Source of the DNA: Dehalococcoidia bacterium | GTDB taxonomy: Bacteria; Chloroflexota; Dehalococcoidia; Lucifugimonadales; UBA3495 | Direction of reading: 5' to 3' | Length of the DNA stretch: 64,000 nt | Assembly (NCBI GenBank): GCA_003523055.1 | Contig: DPHC01000002.1 | Location: forward strand, 268,929 to 332,928 | Shown: piece by piece, positions 25,739-35,470 of the stretch | Numbering within the stretch: the stretch's first letter is position 1 | How the letters are laid out: each line of letters opens with the position of its first letter | The notes under the pieces: model-generated | Told to the model about the DNA's origin: nothing | The model's database searches: none | What the model saw: only the letters and a program-made list of their open reading frames with translations | Made by a program: the position numbers and the translations under genes

Positions 25739-26989
25739 ATGAATCCACACGTATTTATAAAAACTCATGGCTGTAAATTGAACCAAGCTGATAGCATTCA
25801 AATTACCGATGAGTTCTCCAATCAAGGTTTTAACATAACTGCACAAGAAAGCGACGCTCAAGTAGTGATCCTAAACACCTGCACTGTAACAGCAACAGCC
25901 GACTCTAAAGCCCGACAATACATAAATAGAATTAAACGAACCAACCCTGATGCCTTGGTCGTAGTAACTGGATGCTATGCAGAACTAAGCCCAGAAACAA
26001 TAAAACAGGAGCACCCTGACTGTTTAGTATTAGGTAACAAGAGTAAGAAAATTCTTGTATCGGAAGTTAAAAACCACTTTCAACATAATATACAGTTGGG
26101 ACAAATAACAAGTACACCCATGTTAAAGACTAGAGCAATGCTGAAAATACAAGAAGGATGTAACCAAGTGTGCGCATACTGCATAGTGCCAAAAGTTAGA
26201 GGAAGAGAAAAAAGCATTCCATCAACGCTTATTACAAACCAGATAAATAACTTCCATAAGAATGGTTATCAAGAAGTAGTACTAACAGGAACTCAGTTAG
26301 GAACCTATGGATTCGACTTACAAGACGAAAATTTAGTGACTTTGATCAGCACGATTCTTAGAGACACTTCAGTCCCTAGAATACGCATATCCTCTCTACA
26401 AGCACATGAGATCAGCACTGAATTGTTATCACTATGGAGTAACCACCGTCTATTAAATCACTTACATATACCATTACAAAGTGGAGATGATAGCATATTA
26501 GAGTCAATGAGGCGGAGATACACCACATCTGTTTTCTCGGATTCAGTGGAATTGGCACGAAATCTAATACCTAATGTAAGTATAACTACCGACTGGATTG
26601 TTGGATTTCCAGGAGAAACTAATGATCAATTCGAAAAGTCCACTAAATTCGTAAAGTCGATGGGATTTTCAGACATCCATGCTTTCCCTTATTCCATAAG
26701 GCCTGGCACATCCGCAGCTCATTTTAAAAATCAAATTACTCCTGAAACAAAAAAAATCCGCATGATTGAAGCTTTAGCACAAAAATCAGATAGTTCTGAA
26801 AGATACAAACAATCAATGATAGGAAAATCATTCGATGTACTCTGGGAAAGCACATCTTCAACAACGTATAATTATGGACTTACTTCAAACTACATCAAGG
26901 TCAAAAAAATGTCTGACGAAACTGTCTCAAACTCCATAACGAATGAAACGCTTCTAAAATTAGATGGGAAAGAAATATTAACTAAATAG
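25739..26989 (+). CDS. mtaB: tRNA t6A37 methylthiotransferase (MtaB-like)
   Basis: A radical-SAM enzyme that adds a methylthio group to t6A37 of tRNA. 416 residues. The N-terminal UPF0004 cysteines are present (THGCKLNQ, NTCTV, TGCYAE). The radical-SAM CxxxCxxC is C141-C145-C148 in GCNQVCAYC, followed by IVPKVRGREKS. The sequence HIPLQSGDDSILESMRRRY and a C-terminal TRAM domain complete the family pattern. KVRGREKS and the HGCKLNQ start favour MtaB over MiaB/RimO. It would act on the product of tsaD, also in this window. Ribosome site AGGAAAC. Confidence 0.92.
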   Translation: MNPHVFIKTHGCKLNQADSIQITDEFSNQGFNITAQESDAQVVILNTCTVTATADSKARQYINRIKRTNPDALVVVTGCYAELSPETIKQEHPDCLVLGNKSKKILVSEVKNHFQHNIQLGQITSTPMLKTRAMLKIQEGCNQVCAYCIVPKVRGREKSIPSTLITNQINNFHKNGYQEVVLTGTQLGTYGFDLQDENLVTLISTILRDTSVPRIRISSLQAHEISTELLSLWSNHRLLNHLHIPLQSGDDSILESMRRRYTTSVFSDSVELARNLIPNVSITTDWIVGFPGETNDQFEKSTKFVKSMGFSDIHAFPYSIRPGTSAAHFKNQITPETKKIRMIEALAQKSDSSERYKQSMIGKSFDVLWESTSSTTYNYGLTSNYIKVKKMSDETVSNSITNETLLKLDGKEILTK

Positions 26990-27016
26990 GCATCTATTCA
27001 ATTAACAAATAATTGC

Positions 27017-27850
27017 CTATTCGAAATTAATAGGCCGTAAATAAGTAGTAGAATTCCTTTTTTCCAAGTATCCCGCCTTAGTATCATGGCCGTGTGAAAA
27101 AACAAGTAACCAGCCCTGTTTTTCTGCTTCTTCCAATATAAATCGTTTTTGTTCCAAGGTCTTTTCTGGTGAATGGTCAAATGCCGATATCACTCCTAAA
27201 TTTAAGTGATGATGCGTTGGAATCAAATCTCCTAAAAATACTATTCGCTCTCCTCCATGATTAAACAATACCACTTGGTGCCCATCAGCACATCCGTCTG
27301 TTCTTATAACGTTTATTCCGGGCATTATCTCGCTGTCGCCATCTATCATTTCAAGTTGCCCTTTTTCAAATAGCGGCAAGTAGTCATCCACGTCATGTTT
27401 ATCAATGTTTCGTTCATTCAGATTAGTTGCGGAGTCCCAACATTGCCGTTGCACATAATAGTCGGCTTTAGGGAACGTAGCTACCAGGTTGCCTGCTCTG
27501 TCCATTCGAGTGCATCCTCCGGAATGATCAAATTGCAAGTCAGTTAATATGACTTTATTAATATCTTTTGGCCTAACACCAAGGTTTCTAAGTCCTTTTA
27601 GAAGCCTACTAGGAACTAACCCAAGAACTTCTTTGTTTTTTTCATGGTCTTTAGGGCCTACACCTGTGTCAACTAAAATGTTTTTTCCACCAATTTGTAA
27701 AAGTAGGCAATTAAGGCCTAAAGTAATTCTATTTTTGCGATCAGTTGGGACTGTACCTTCCCAAGACAATTTAGGCATAGACCCAAACATAGATCCGCCA
27801 TCCATTTTCATGTTTCCATCACTAAGTATTTTAATCTCTGTAGACAACAT
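27017..27850 (-). CDS. MBL-fold hydrolase with altered metal site
   Basis: A 277-residue protein of the N-acyl-homoserine-lactonase-like MBL branch (NILVDTGVG, ILTDLQFDHSGG, TDGCADGHQVVLF, VFLGDLIPTHHH, FSHGHD). The canonical HxHxDH is DLQFDH: D104 and Q106 replace the two His of metal site 1. The third site-1 His is C187 in GCADGH. Site-2 ligands D108, H109, D208 and H253 or H255 remain. It is thus a likely single-metal or repurposed member, and lactonase activity should not be assumed. A strong GGAGGTG ribosome site lies before the ATG. It is convergent with mtaB. Confidence 0.8.
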   Translation of the reverse strand: MLSTEIKILSDGNMKMDGGSMFGSMPKLSWEGTVPTDRKNRITLGLNCLLLQIGGKNILVDTGVGPKDHEKNKEVLGLVPSRLLKGLRNLGVRPKDINKVILTDLQFDHSGGCTRMDRAGNLVATFPKADYYVQRQCWDSATNLNERNIDKHDVDDYLPLFEKGQLEMIDGDSEIMPGINVIRTDGCADGHQVVLFNHGGERIVFLGDLIPTHHHLNLGVISAFDHSPEKTLEQKRFILEEAEKQGWLLVFSHGHDTKAGYLEKRNSTTYLRPINFE

Positions 27851-28084
27851 TCGCGATCACCTCCTCCAAGACTTCCCTATTATTCAATTTGCCATAAACG
27901 TGAATAATTCATTTTGTTTTGCCCTTTGTATTATCGTCAATCTACTACCCGTATACTAACGATTGTCAAGGTACTATCTAATCATTTTATTTATATAATT
28001 TTAAGAAAAATATCAAAAATGTCAAATACCAAGTTACAGCAAACAACTAGCAAACACATTACACATAATCAAATAAAGGCTTTT

Positions 28085-29548
28085 CTAATTAATTTTAAAC
28101 AAATCTAACGCAGCATCAATTCTAAGTAGTGTCACATTCTTTCCTAAAATTTCTATCACATCAAATAAAGGAGGTGTTGCTGATTTTCCTGTTAATACAT
28201 TTCTCAGTAATCCAAAGTATTTTCTCGGAGAGGACTCCAATCTAGTGCAAATATCTCTTAAATCAACTTCCAATATACTTTTATTAAAATTAGACGATTC
28301 AAGGAAATACTGTCGGCTCATAAATAGTGCATTGTAAATTTCTTCGTCATCCATTCCCACAGTAGATATCAAATCTTTATTCATATCGATTTCCTGTGTG
28401 AAAAAATATTCGATCATTTCTGGAGCATCCATTAAGTTCTTTAACCTAGGTGCTATAAGAGGAGTTATTTTAGCTAATATTTCGTCATCCAGAAGAATCC
28501 CTCTACCTTTGTAAGCGTCTATGCACACATTTTTGACCGCTACAAGCAGGTCATTATTATCTAAACTCCTGATGTACATACCATTCATCCAATTTAATTT
28601 ATCAATGTCAAAGACTGCCGCAGGTTTACCTACTCGTTTTAAATCGAATGAAGCAACCATATCTTCAACAGATATAATCTCAGTATGATCATCTATAGAC
28701 CATCCGAGTAATACCATAAAATTTATTACTGCTGATGGTAAGTACCCTAAATCGCGATATTCTAAAATTGATGTAGCGCCATGTCGTTTAGATAATTTAG
28801 AACGGTCTGGGCCCAAAATCATTGGGAGGTGCCCAAATTTAGGCATTTCGTAACCTAAAGACTGGTATAACAAGACATGCCTAGGGGTACTTGGAAGCCA
28901 TTCTTCGGCTCTCAAGACGTGACTGATTTTCATTGCATGATCATCAATCACATTTGCTAAATGGTAAGTAGGATAACCATCAGATTTAACAAGAACGAAA
29001 TCATCAAGAAAATCTGTATTCCATTCAACTTGGCCTCTAACAATGTCATCTATAACTACAATTTCACTAGACGGAACTCTATATCTCACTACATAGGTGT
29101 CTCCAGAATTGATATGTTCCTTGATCTGGGTACTTGTCAATGACAGACAATGCCTATCATATTTGATGTCTGCTTTACTATCTGTTTGCTCTTTTCTTAA
29201 TTTAGTCAATCTATCTCTTGTACAAAAACACTTATATGCATGACCGGAGTTCAACAAAACTTCTACATTTGCGTCATATATTTTCAGTCTTTCTGATTGC
29301 ATGTACGGACTATAAGGACCTCCTATATCAGGGCCCTCATCCCAATCTATGCCCAACCATTTCAGCGCATCAAATATTCCTTCATAGGCTCCTTCAACTA
29401 ATCGTTCTTGGTCTGTGTCTTCCATTCTAACTATAAATTTACCGCCATTATTTCTAGCATACAACCAATTAAAAAAAGCGGTGCGTACATTACCTATATG
29501 AGGTTGGCCAGTGGGACTAGGCGCATATCTTACTCGAACTTCAGTCAT
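28085..29548 (-). CDS. gltX: Glutamyl-tRNA synthetase
   Basis: Charges tRNA-Glu (class I aaRS). 487 residues. The HIGH-like motif PHIGNVRTAFFNW starts near residue 16, ARMEDTD-type sequence RMEDTDQERLVEG follows, and the KMSKS loop SKLSKRHGATSI lies near residue 250. The C-terminal anticodon-binding helical domain is complete. It lies 12 bases downstream of glnS on the same strand. The presence of both enzymes means tRNA-Gln is charged directly, so this GluRS is probably discriminating. Normal length. Confidence 0.96.
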   Translation of the reverse strand: MTEVRVRYAPSPTGQPHIGNVRTAFFNWLYARNNGGKFIVRMEDTDQERLVEGAYEGIFDALKWLGIDWDEGPDIGGPYSPYMQSERLKIYDANVEVLLNSGHAYKCFCTRDRLTKLRKEQTDSKADIKYDRHCLSLTSTQIKEHINSGDTYVVRYRVPSSEIVVIDDIVRGQVEWNTDFLDDFVLVKSDGYPTYHLANVIDDHAMKISHVLRAEEWLPSTPRHVLLYQSLGYEMPKFGHLPMILGPDRSKLSKRHGATSILEYRDLGYLPSAVINFMVLLGWSIDDHTEIISVEDMVASFDLKRVGKPAAVFDIDKLNWMNGMYIRSLDNNDLLVAVKNVCIDAYKGRGILLDDEILAKITPLIAPRLKNLMDAPEMIEYFFTQEIDMNKDLISTVGMDDEEIYNALFMSRQYFLESSNFNKSILEVDLRDICTRLESSPRKYFGLLRNVLTGKSATPPLFDVIEILGKNVTLLRIDAALDLFKIN

Positions 29549-29560
29549 ATATTTCCTTGA

Positions 29561-31210
29561 TTAATTTTGATTTCGTTTACCCCAGGAATCTCTTAAACTA
29601 ACGGTTTGATTGAATATTATAGTTCCATCCTGTGAATCATATATATCTCGACAATAATATCCTAACCGTTCAAATTGAAAAACTTGGCCCGCAACGCTGT
29701 TTGCCAAAGATTCTTCAAGTAAGCATTCGGTAAAAATTGTTTCAGATTCAATTTCGTCAGTTTCCGAGTTCTTAAGCAGATAATCAAAATGTTTTACAAT
29801 TCCTTTTACTGCATGAGAGGCTGAAACCCAATGGACTGTGCCTCTGATGCGTCTCCCATCGGACGGCATACCACCTCGAGATTCAAAATCAATGTCGCAA
29901 TGGATTTCAGATACTACATTAGTAACAGGGTCTACTGTATATGAAGTGCATTTCGCTATATATGCATATCTAAGCCTAACTTCATTACCCGGAGCAAATC
30001 TATAGAATTTGTTTTCAGGATATTCTTGAAAGTCTGAGTTTTCTATAAATAAATATTTGCTGAAAGGCAGTCTACGAGTACCGTCTTCCAATTTTTCAGG
30101 ATTATTAGCGGCATCGAAAAATTCTACCTTGCCTTCTGGATAATTATCAATAACCAATTTAAGGGGATTAATTACTCCTAAAACCCTCTTAGCAGAAGCA
30201 TTAAGATCTTCTCTCAAACAATGTTCTAAAAGTTGTATTTCTATAACGCTATCGCGTTTGCTTAATCCTACTTTAGAGCAAAATTCTCTTATGGCACTGG
30301 GTGTATATCCTCTACGTCTCATCCCAGATAAAGTTGGCATTCTAGGATCATCCCAGCCATTAACTTTAGAATCTTCTACGAAGGATAATAGATTTCTTTT
30401 ACTCAAAACTGTGTGGGTTATGTTCAGGCGTGGGAATTCTATTTGCCTGGGATGAAACAAGTCTAAACTATCAAGGATCCAGTCATACAAAGGTCTATGA
30501 TCTTCAAATTCTAAAGTGCATATTGAATGTGTTATTTGCTCTATTGAATCAGAAACACAATGAGCAAAATCATACATAGGGTAGATGCACCATTTAGAAC
30601 CAGTTCTATAATGTGATACGTGTCGTATTCGATATAGGGTAGGATCTCTCATATTCAAATTAGGTGAAGCCATATCAATTTTGGCTCTTAATACTTTATC
30701 ACCTTCAGGGATCAATCCATTTTTCATGTTGCTAAATAACTCTAGGTTTTCTTTTACAGTTCTATTTCTGTATGGGCTGTTTTCACCCGGAGTAGTTAAA
30801 GTTCCTCTTAATTTCCGTATATCTTCAAAATTCAAATCACAGACATATGCTTTACCTAGTTCTATGAGTGTGACGGCATGCTCATAAAATTGATCAAAAT
30901 AGTCAGATGCGTAAAATAAATTATTACCCCAGTCAAAACCAAGCCAAGATACATTTTCTTTAATCGCCTCTACAAATTCATTACTCTCTTTTGAAGGATT
31001 AGTATCATCGAGTCGTAAGTGGCATTTAGCATTTTCATATTGTTCAACTATACCGAAATTGAGGCATATAGATTTAGCATGTCCGATATGCAGGTATCCA
31101 TTGGGCTCTGGAGGGAATCGTGTAACAATATTTTTTGAAAATCGGCCCTCATCAATATCGTCATTGATAGCTTGGTATATAAAATTTATAGGTTTTTCGA
31201 TATCTTCCAT
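29561..31210 (-). CDS. glnS: Glutaminyl-tRNA synthetase
   Basis: Charges tRNA-Gln directly. RFPPEPNGYLHIGHAKS carries the class I HIGH motif with the Gln-specific PPEPNGYLHIGHAKS context. Further on come RLDDTNPSKE, MYDFAHCVSD, the KMSKS-like VLSKRNLL and the beta-barrel anticodon domain (RGTVHWVSASHA, FERLGYYCRD). About 549 residues from ATG 31210, which I prefer over an in-frame GTG at 31240. GlnRS is not universal in bacteria; many relatives use the GatCAB route instead. Together with gltX it forms a two-gene unit. Confidence 0.95.
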   Translation of the reverse strand: MEDIEKPINFIYQAINDDIDEGRFSKNIVTRFPPEPNGYLHIGHAKSICLNFGIVEQYENAKCHLRLDDTNPSKESNEFVEAIKENVSWLGFDWGNNLFYASDYFDQFYEHAVTLIELGKAYVCDLNFEDIRKLRGTLTTPGENSPYRNRTVKENLELFSNMKNGLIPEGDKVLRAKIDMASPNLNMRDPTLYRIRHVSHYRTGSKWCIYPMYDFAHCVSDSIEQITHSICTLEFEDHRPLYDWILDSLDLFHPRQIEFPRLNITHTVLSKRNLLSFVEDSKVNGWDDPRMPTLSGMRRRGYTPSAIREFCSKVGLSKRDSVIEIQLLEHCLREDLNASAKRVLGVINPLKLVIDNYPEGKVEFFDAANNPEKLEDGTRRLPFSKYLFIENSDFQEYPENKFYRFAPGNEVRLRYAYIAKCTSYTVDPVTNVVSEIHCDIDFESRGGMPSDGRRIRGTVHWVSASHAVKGIVKHFDYLLKNSETDEIESETIFTECLLEESLANSVAGQVFQFERLGYYCRDIYDSQDGTIIFNQTVSLRDSWGKRNQN

Positions 31211-31298
31211 TACGCTCGGCCCGTATGTTATTAGAAACACAATTTTAGCATGCCTGATAACATATTGCAGGAATTAATGGATCAAATTAAGAAGTAAT

Positions 31299-32231
31299 TT
31301 AAGATAACGATGCATCAAACCCTAATTCTTTTAACACGCTATCTAAAGATTCTGGTAATACACTCTGAAAAACCATAGGTTCCAATGTAACAGGATGGGT
31401 AAAACCAAGGGATCTTGCATGCAAAAATTGTCTTTCAAGACCTGTGAACTTAACTCCATAAACTGAATCTCCTACCATCTTGCACCCTTTATAGGCCATG
31501 TGAACCCTTATTTGATGGGTTCTTCCAGTGTGTAATATTATTTTCAACAACGTAAGTCCATTTCCACGTTGTAAAACTGAGTATTCAGTTTTAGCATATC
31601 TACCAGTATCTATCACAGCCATTTTTTTTCTATCTTTAGGGTGTCGGCCTATTGGCGCTTCAATGAATCCATGGTTATCTCTCAAATCACCTTGAACAAG
31701 CGTGATGTATTCTTTAAAAACTTGCCGAGATTTCATTTGCTCAGATAAACTAATCAAAGCTCCGTTAGATTTAGCTACTACAATCAATCCCGAGGTGTCT
31801 TTGTCCAATCTATGAACTATACCTGGGCGAATTTCGTCACCTATCCCCTGTAAATCAGGACATAAGTAGAGTAGTCCGTTAACTAGAGTATCATCTTCAT
31901 GTCCAGGACCTGGATGGACTGGTACCCCTGCGTCTTTATCAATAACTAATAGGCTTTCATCTTGGAAAATAATGTTCAATGGGATTTTTCTGGCTATAAC
32001 TTTTGATTGTTTAATTTCAGGAGTAGATATAGTGATTTCATCTTTAGAATATAGTCGTTGAGAAACTTTACAGTCATTTCCGTTCAATTTTATAAAGCCT
32101 TCAACGATCAAGTGCTTAATTCTGCTTCTGGTTAACTCTAATGGCTGCTGGAATAGATAGGTGTCAATACGTGGGTGGTCTTCTAATACTGTCACTTTTA
32201 CGAGCCCACGATTTGTTACATTATAATTCAT
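31299..32231 (-). CDS. RluA-family 23S rRNA pseudouridine synthase
   Basis: A 310-residue enzyme that converts uridines to pseudouridine in rRNA. The N-terminal S4 RNA-binding domain (residues ~15-80) is followed by the catalytic motif GIVHRLDKDTSGLIVVAKS, whose Asp is the nucleophile, and LHTGRTHQIRVHMAYKGC. Domain order is that of RluD/RluC. Assignment to RluD (helix 69) is probable but not certain. lspA lies just upstream on the same strand, a common pairing in bacteria. Confidence 0.92.
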   Translation of the reverse strand: MNYNVTNRGLVKVTVLEDHPRIDTYLFQQPLELTRSRIKHLIVEGFIKLNGNDCKVSQRLYSKDEITISTPEIKQSKVIARKIPLNIIFQDESLLVIDKDAGVPVHPGPGHEDDTLVNGLLYLCPDLQGIGDEIRPGIVHRLDKDTSGLIVVAKSNGALISLSEQMKSRQVFKEYITLVQGDLRDNHGFIEAPIGRHPKDRKKMAVIDTGRYAKTEYSVLQRGNGLTLLKIILHTGRTHQIRVHMAYKGCKMVGDSVYGVKFTGLERQFLHARSLGFTHPVTLEPMVFQSVLPESLDSVLKELGFDASLS

Positions 32232-32276
32232 TTTCAGACCTGTTGTTCATTGTATTAATGCCAACCAATAATTATA

Positions 32277-32762
32277 TTAGCTTGAAGATTCACCTTTTTC
32301 TGTTAATACTAAAAAACCTAATATAAATAATCCAACTACTATACTGGAATCTGCGATGTTAAATACTGGCCATATTCCTATGTCAATAAAATCTGTGACA
32401 TGACCTAACCAGATTCTATCGGACAAATTACCTAAAGCTCCGCCTAATTGCAACCCTAAAGACAATTTTATCAATGTACCCTTATTGGAGTAAGATTTAT
32501 AAATCCAAATCAACAAACCCACGGCTAAAACCGATGCAAGAATCAAAGGAAAATTATATCCCTGAAATATTCCAAACAAACTTCCAGTGTTGTATACATG
32601 CGTAAACCTGAAAAAACCTGTGGCAGGAATAGATTGGCCAAATACCAATAAATCTCTGATCAAAAATTTAGACAATTGATCTGTTAATAAAACTACTGCT
32701 ATTACCGCGAGCAACATAACAGGAACGGTACGTTTTTTATTATTTAGTACGGGAGACAACAT
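32277..32762 (-). CDS. lspA: Lipoprotein signal peptidase II
   Basis: An integral membrane aspartyl protease that cleaves prolipoprotein signal peptides. 161 residues with four hydrophobic helices. The two catalytic Asp residues sit in the family motifs GGALGNLSDRIW and FNIADSSIVVG. It would process the lipoproteins at 8-11 kb. It stands 3 bases after the alpha/beta hydrolase gene on the same strand and upstream of the pseudouridine synthase. Confidence 0.95.
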   Translation of the reverse strand: MLSPVLNNKKRTVPVMLLAVIAVVLLTDQLSKFLIRDLLVFGQSIPATGFFRFTHVYNTGSLFGIFQGYNFPLILASVLAVGLLIWIYKSYSNKGTLIKLSLGLQLGGALGNLSDRIWLGHVTDFIDIGIWPVFNIADSSIVVGLFILGFLVLTEKGESSS

Positions 32763-32765
32763 AAA

Positions 32766-33404
32766 TCATTGCACCAAGTTTACCATGAAGTTCCTTATAG
32801 CATCACGCAATTCAATTTCTTTCCCTGTCCAAAAATGGTCTGCCCCTTCAATTATCTTCAAAGTTGTCGGTTCCTTTCTCCCTTCAAAGAATTGGGACAA
32901 TTGTTCAGAGTCACAAACATGATCATTGGATCCCGTTACAACCAATATGGGGACGGTTCTGTTAATCACATTCGATTCAATTAAAGCCTGAGTTTGAGGG
33001 GATATCAAAACGATTCCTGCTATAGATTCAACTACACATTCTTGACTCAATATTACACGCGACCCAAATGAATATCCGAGCAGGGAAGTTTTATCAGAGT
33101 TGGTGTTATCCAAGTTCTTTACAAAATTTAGAGCTCCCAGAATTTCCTGGTATTCCTGGGTACCGTTTGTAAAATGGCCTTCACTGTTGCCTACTCCTCT
33201 AAAATTAAACCTTAGGGTCACAAATCCCACATCGCACAAATCTAAAGCTGTAGAACTTATAACATTATTGTCCATATTTCCCCCGTTTTGTGGGTGAGGG
33301 TGGCACATAACTATTGAGGGATGATTATTTAAATCTTCAGGCATAGATAATATACCTTCAAAATTCAAATTATTTGCTGGAAATTTTATGTGGCTGTGTT
33401 TCAT
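32766..33404 (-). CDS. Alpha/beta hydrolase (dienelactone-hydrolase-like serine hydrolase)
   Basis: A 212-residue cytosolic hydrolase. It contains MCHPHPQNGGNMDNNV, the GVGNSEG loop, the nucleophile elbow LLGYSFGSRV, an Asp in VTGSNDHVC and the catalytic His in GADHFWTG. The HPHPxxGGxMxNxV pattern is typical of the KTN/Osmc-like small hydrolases annotated only as alpha/beta hydrolase. The substrate is unknown. It leads the minus-strand run with lspA and the pseudouridine synthase, and is divergent from the threonine aldolase gene. The ATG at 33404 has AGAGGTG upstream. Confidence 0.82.
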   Translation of the reverse strand: MKHSHIKFPANNLNFEGILSMPEDLNNHPSIVMCHPHPQNGGNMDNNVISSTALDLCDVGFVTLRFNFRGVGNSEGHFTNGTQEYQEILGALNFVKNLDNTNSDKTSLLGYSFGSRVILSQECVVESIAGIVLISPQTQALIESNVINRTVPILVVTGSNDHVCDSEQLSQFFEGRKEPTTLKIIEGADHFWTGKEIELRDAIRNFMVNLVQ

Positions 33405-33527
33405 GATGGTTGCACCTCTTGTGAAATCAAAATAGATATTTTACGATGTAGACTCATAATATCTTATTTAATTTACTAAAACTATCAACATTACTATAGA
33501 AATTTAAATCGTAACAAAGAGGGCAAT

Positions 33528-34598
33528 ATGAAAATAATAGACCTACGAAGCGATACACAGACTCAACCAACAGAACAAATGCGCAAAGCTATGTACGCCG
33601 CTGAAGTGGGAGACGATGTAGCAGGCGAAGATAAAAGCATGAATGCGTTAGAAGAAAAGGCTGCACGTTTAATCGGGAAAGAATCTGCAATGTTCGTTAC
33701 TAGTGGCACTCAAGGTAATTTAGTCGCTATATTAAGTCATTGCTCAAAAGCTGATGAAATATTAGTTGGCAGTGAATCGCATATATTTTGGAATGAAAAC
33801 GCTGCTGTTTCATCTTTGGTCGGGGCTCAGACAAGAATGGTAAATAATGAAACAGATGGAACATTAAATATAGAACATTTGGCAACTTCATTTCGACCTT
33901 CTTCTGGACCTCAATTCCCGTACACTACGCTAGTGTGCCTAGAAAACACTCACAATCGGTGCAATGGCGCTGCTATATCACCTGAACACACATCTGCAGT
34001 CGCTAAAATTACTCATGACAATGGTGCAGCACTCCACATAGATGGAGCCAGAATTTTCAATGCAGCAATAGCCCTTGAAACAGATGCTTCATACATAGTG
34101 AGAGATGCCGACAGTGTAACTTTTTGTTTATCAAAAGGACTCAGTGGTCCTGTAGGATCTCTACTTTGTGGATCAAAAGAGTTCATAGAAACTGCACGGA
34201 AATGGCGGAGAATGCTAGGAGCAGGAATGAGGCAAGCGGGGTCATTAGCTGCAGCAGGTATTGTAGCATTAGATGAAATGATAGATCGATTGTCGATAGA
34301 TCATGACAACGCAAAAATTTTAGCAAACAATATATCCAACATACCTGGTATCACTATTGATGCGGCCAACATCCAAACAAACATAGTAATATTTGAAGTG
34401 GATAACAAACTAACCAACACCGCAATAGTGGTCAATCGTCTAAAAGAAAAAGGAGTGTTAGTGTCTACTTATTTCGGAGTCATATCCGGAGGCGGGTCAT
34501 TTATCAGGATGGTAACTCATAGACACATTAACAGAAATGACATTGATGAAGCATCCAAAATTTTACGTTCTGTAATGGCAGATTTACGACAAACCTAG
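33528..34598 (+). CDS. Low-specificity L-threonine aldolase-like PLP enzyme
   Basis: A 356-residue fold-type I PLP enzyme that splits threonine/allo-threonine to glycine and acetaldehyde. IDLRSDTQTQPTEQMRKAM opens the chain as in LtaE proteins. ENTHNRCNGAA, HIDGARIFNAA and the PLP-lysine segment FCLSKGLSGPVGS follow, then RKWRRMLGAGMRQAG. All are family signatures. The ATG is preceded by AGAGGGC. It is convergent with the methyltransferase gene (6-base gap). Some members act on related beta-hydroxy amino acids, so substrate preference is open. Confidence 0.92.
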   Translation: MKIIDLRSDTQTQPTEQMRKAMYAAEVGDDVAGEDKSMNALEEKAARLIGKESAMFVTSGTQGNLVAILSHCSKADEILVGSESHIFWNENAAVSSLVGAQTRMVNNETDGTLNIEHLATSFRPSSGPQFPYTTLVCLENTHNRCNGAAISPEHTSAVAKITHDNGAALHIDGARIFNAAIALETDASYIVRDADSVTFCLSKGLSGPVGSLLCGSKEFIETARKWRRMLGAGMRQAGSLAAAGIVALDEMIDRLSIDHDNAKILANNISNIPGITIDAANIQTNIVIFEVDNKLTNTAIVVNRLKEKGVLVSTYFGVISGGGSFIRMVTHRHINRNDIDEASKILRSVMADLRQT

Positions 34599-34604
34599 TT
34601 ATAT

Positions 34605-35234
34605 CTACTTATTAACTCTGAAAGCTGTAATCTGGTGGTAAACCGTTTCTTCTATATCTCCAAGTCCAATAAACCATTCAGTTTTCTCTATTTGTATGAG
34701 AGACCCTTTGTGTTCTAATGCCTCTACTTTGTTTTTGAATCCTAATTCATAATAGGCATTTTTATTAATACTGAATATAATAATCCCGTCTGTTTTACAA
34801 ATTCTGATTATTTCATCGAGGCTACTCGGTTTTGCATGGCCTAAGGCAAAAACACCCACTAAAGATACAGCATCAAATGTGCTGTCGGAAAAGTCCAAGC
34901 GTTCTCCTAATTTCATTTTTCTAACATCTTTATAAACGTTTTTGGCCCTAGCCATGTCTAGCATTTTTTCTGAAAGATCTATCGCTGTTAAGTTTTTAAA
35001 GCCTGCTCGATGGATTTCTTCTCCGAATAAACCAGTCCCTGCTCCGGCGTCCAATATCACAGCACTAGCGTTTAAATGCTTAGCTAAGATCTCAGCAGTT
35101 TTCATAGGTAGCAGGTATGTAATACCTCCAAGATCTGAATCATAATCTCCAGACCACGTGTCATATTTGGATTCTATTTCCAAATCATCAGTGGACGCGT
35201 ACACATCGCCAATTTTGTCATCTAAATTTGCCAT
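34605..35234 (-). CDS. Class I SAM-dependent methyltransferase
   Basis: About 209 residues from ATG 35234, which has GGAG upstream; an earlier in-frame ATG at 35297 is less likely. Motif I is VILDAGAGTGLFGEEI, motif post-I is LTAIDLSEKMLDMAR, and FDAVSLVGVFALGHAKP resembles Williams-Beuren-syndrome-like methyltransferases. The acceptor is unknown. No biosynthetic cluster surrounds it. Confidence 0.82.
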   Translation of the reverse strand: MANLDDKIGDVYASTDDLEIESKYDTWSGDYDSDLGGITYLLPMKTAEILAKHLNASAVILDAGAGTGLFGEEIHRAGFKNLTAIDLSEKMLDMARAKNVYKDVRKMKLGERLDFSDSTFDAVSLVGVFALGHAKPSSLDEIIRICKTDGIIIFSINKNAYYELGFKNKVEALEHKGSLIQIEKTEWFIGLGDIEETVYHQITAFRVNK

Positions 35235-35388
35235 AATAACCGCTTCTCCATATTTTGCATTAATAATTAATCTTTGTTTTTTTACTGGGTTAAACATTCA
35301 ACATAATTTATACTAAAAAAGGATTATACATGTTACAATATAAAAAAGAATTTTAAATCAAATAAGACAATCCACAGAAACCTATCTT

Positions 35389-35427
35389 CCCGATTGCGCA
35401 TTTTTAAATTCTAAAAATAAGATCGGG
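35389..35427 (+). promoter_or_regulatory. Two-tier hairpin in the DEAD-helicase 5' UTR
   Basis: CCCGAT (35389-35394) pairs with ATCGGG (35422-35427). Inside it, ATTTTTA (35400-35406) pairs with TAAAAAT (35412-35418). It lies about 45 bases before the helicase start and has no T-tract, so it is not a terminator. DEAD-box helicase mRNAs are often temperature or autoregulated through 5' structures; that role here is inferred. Confidence 0.45.
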
Positions 35428-35470
35428 CTAAGGCAGTTACTTGGCTCCATAAATACAAGGAGTCCCTACA

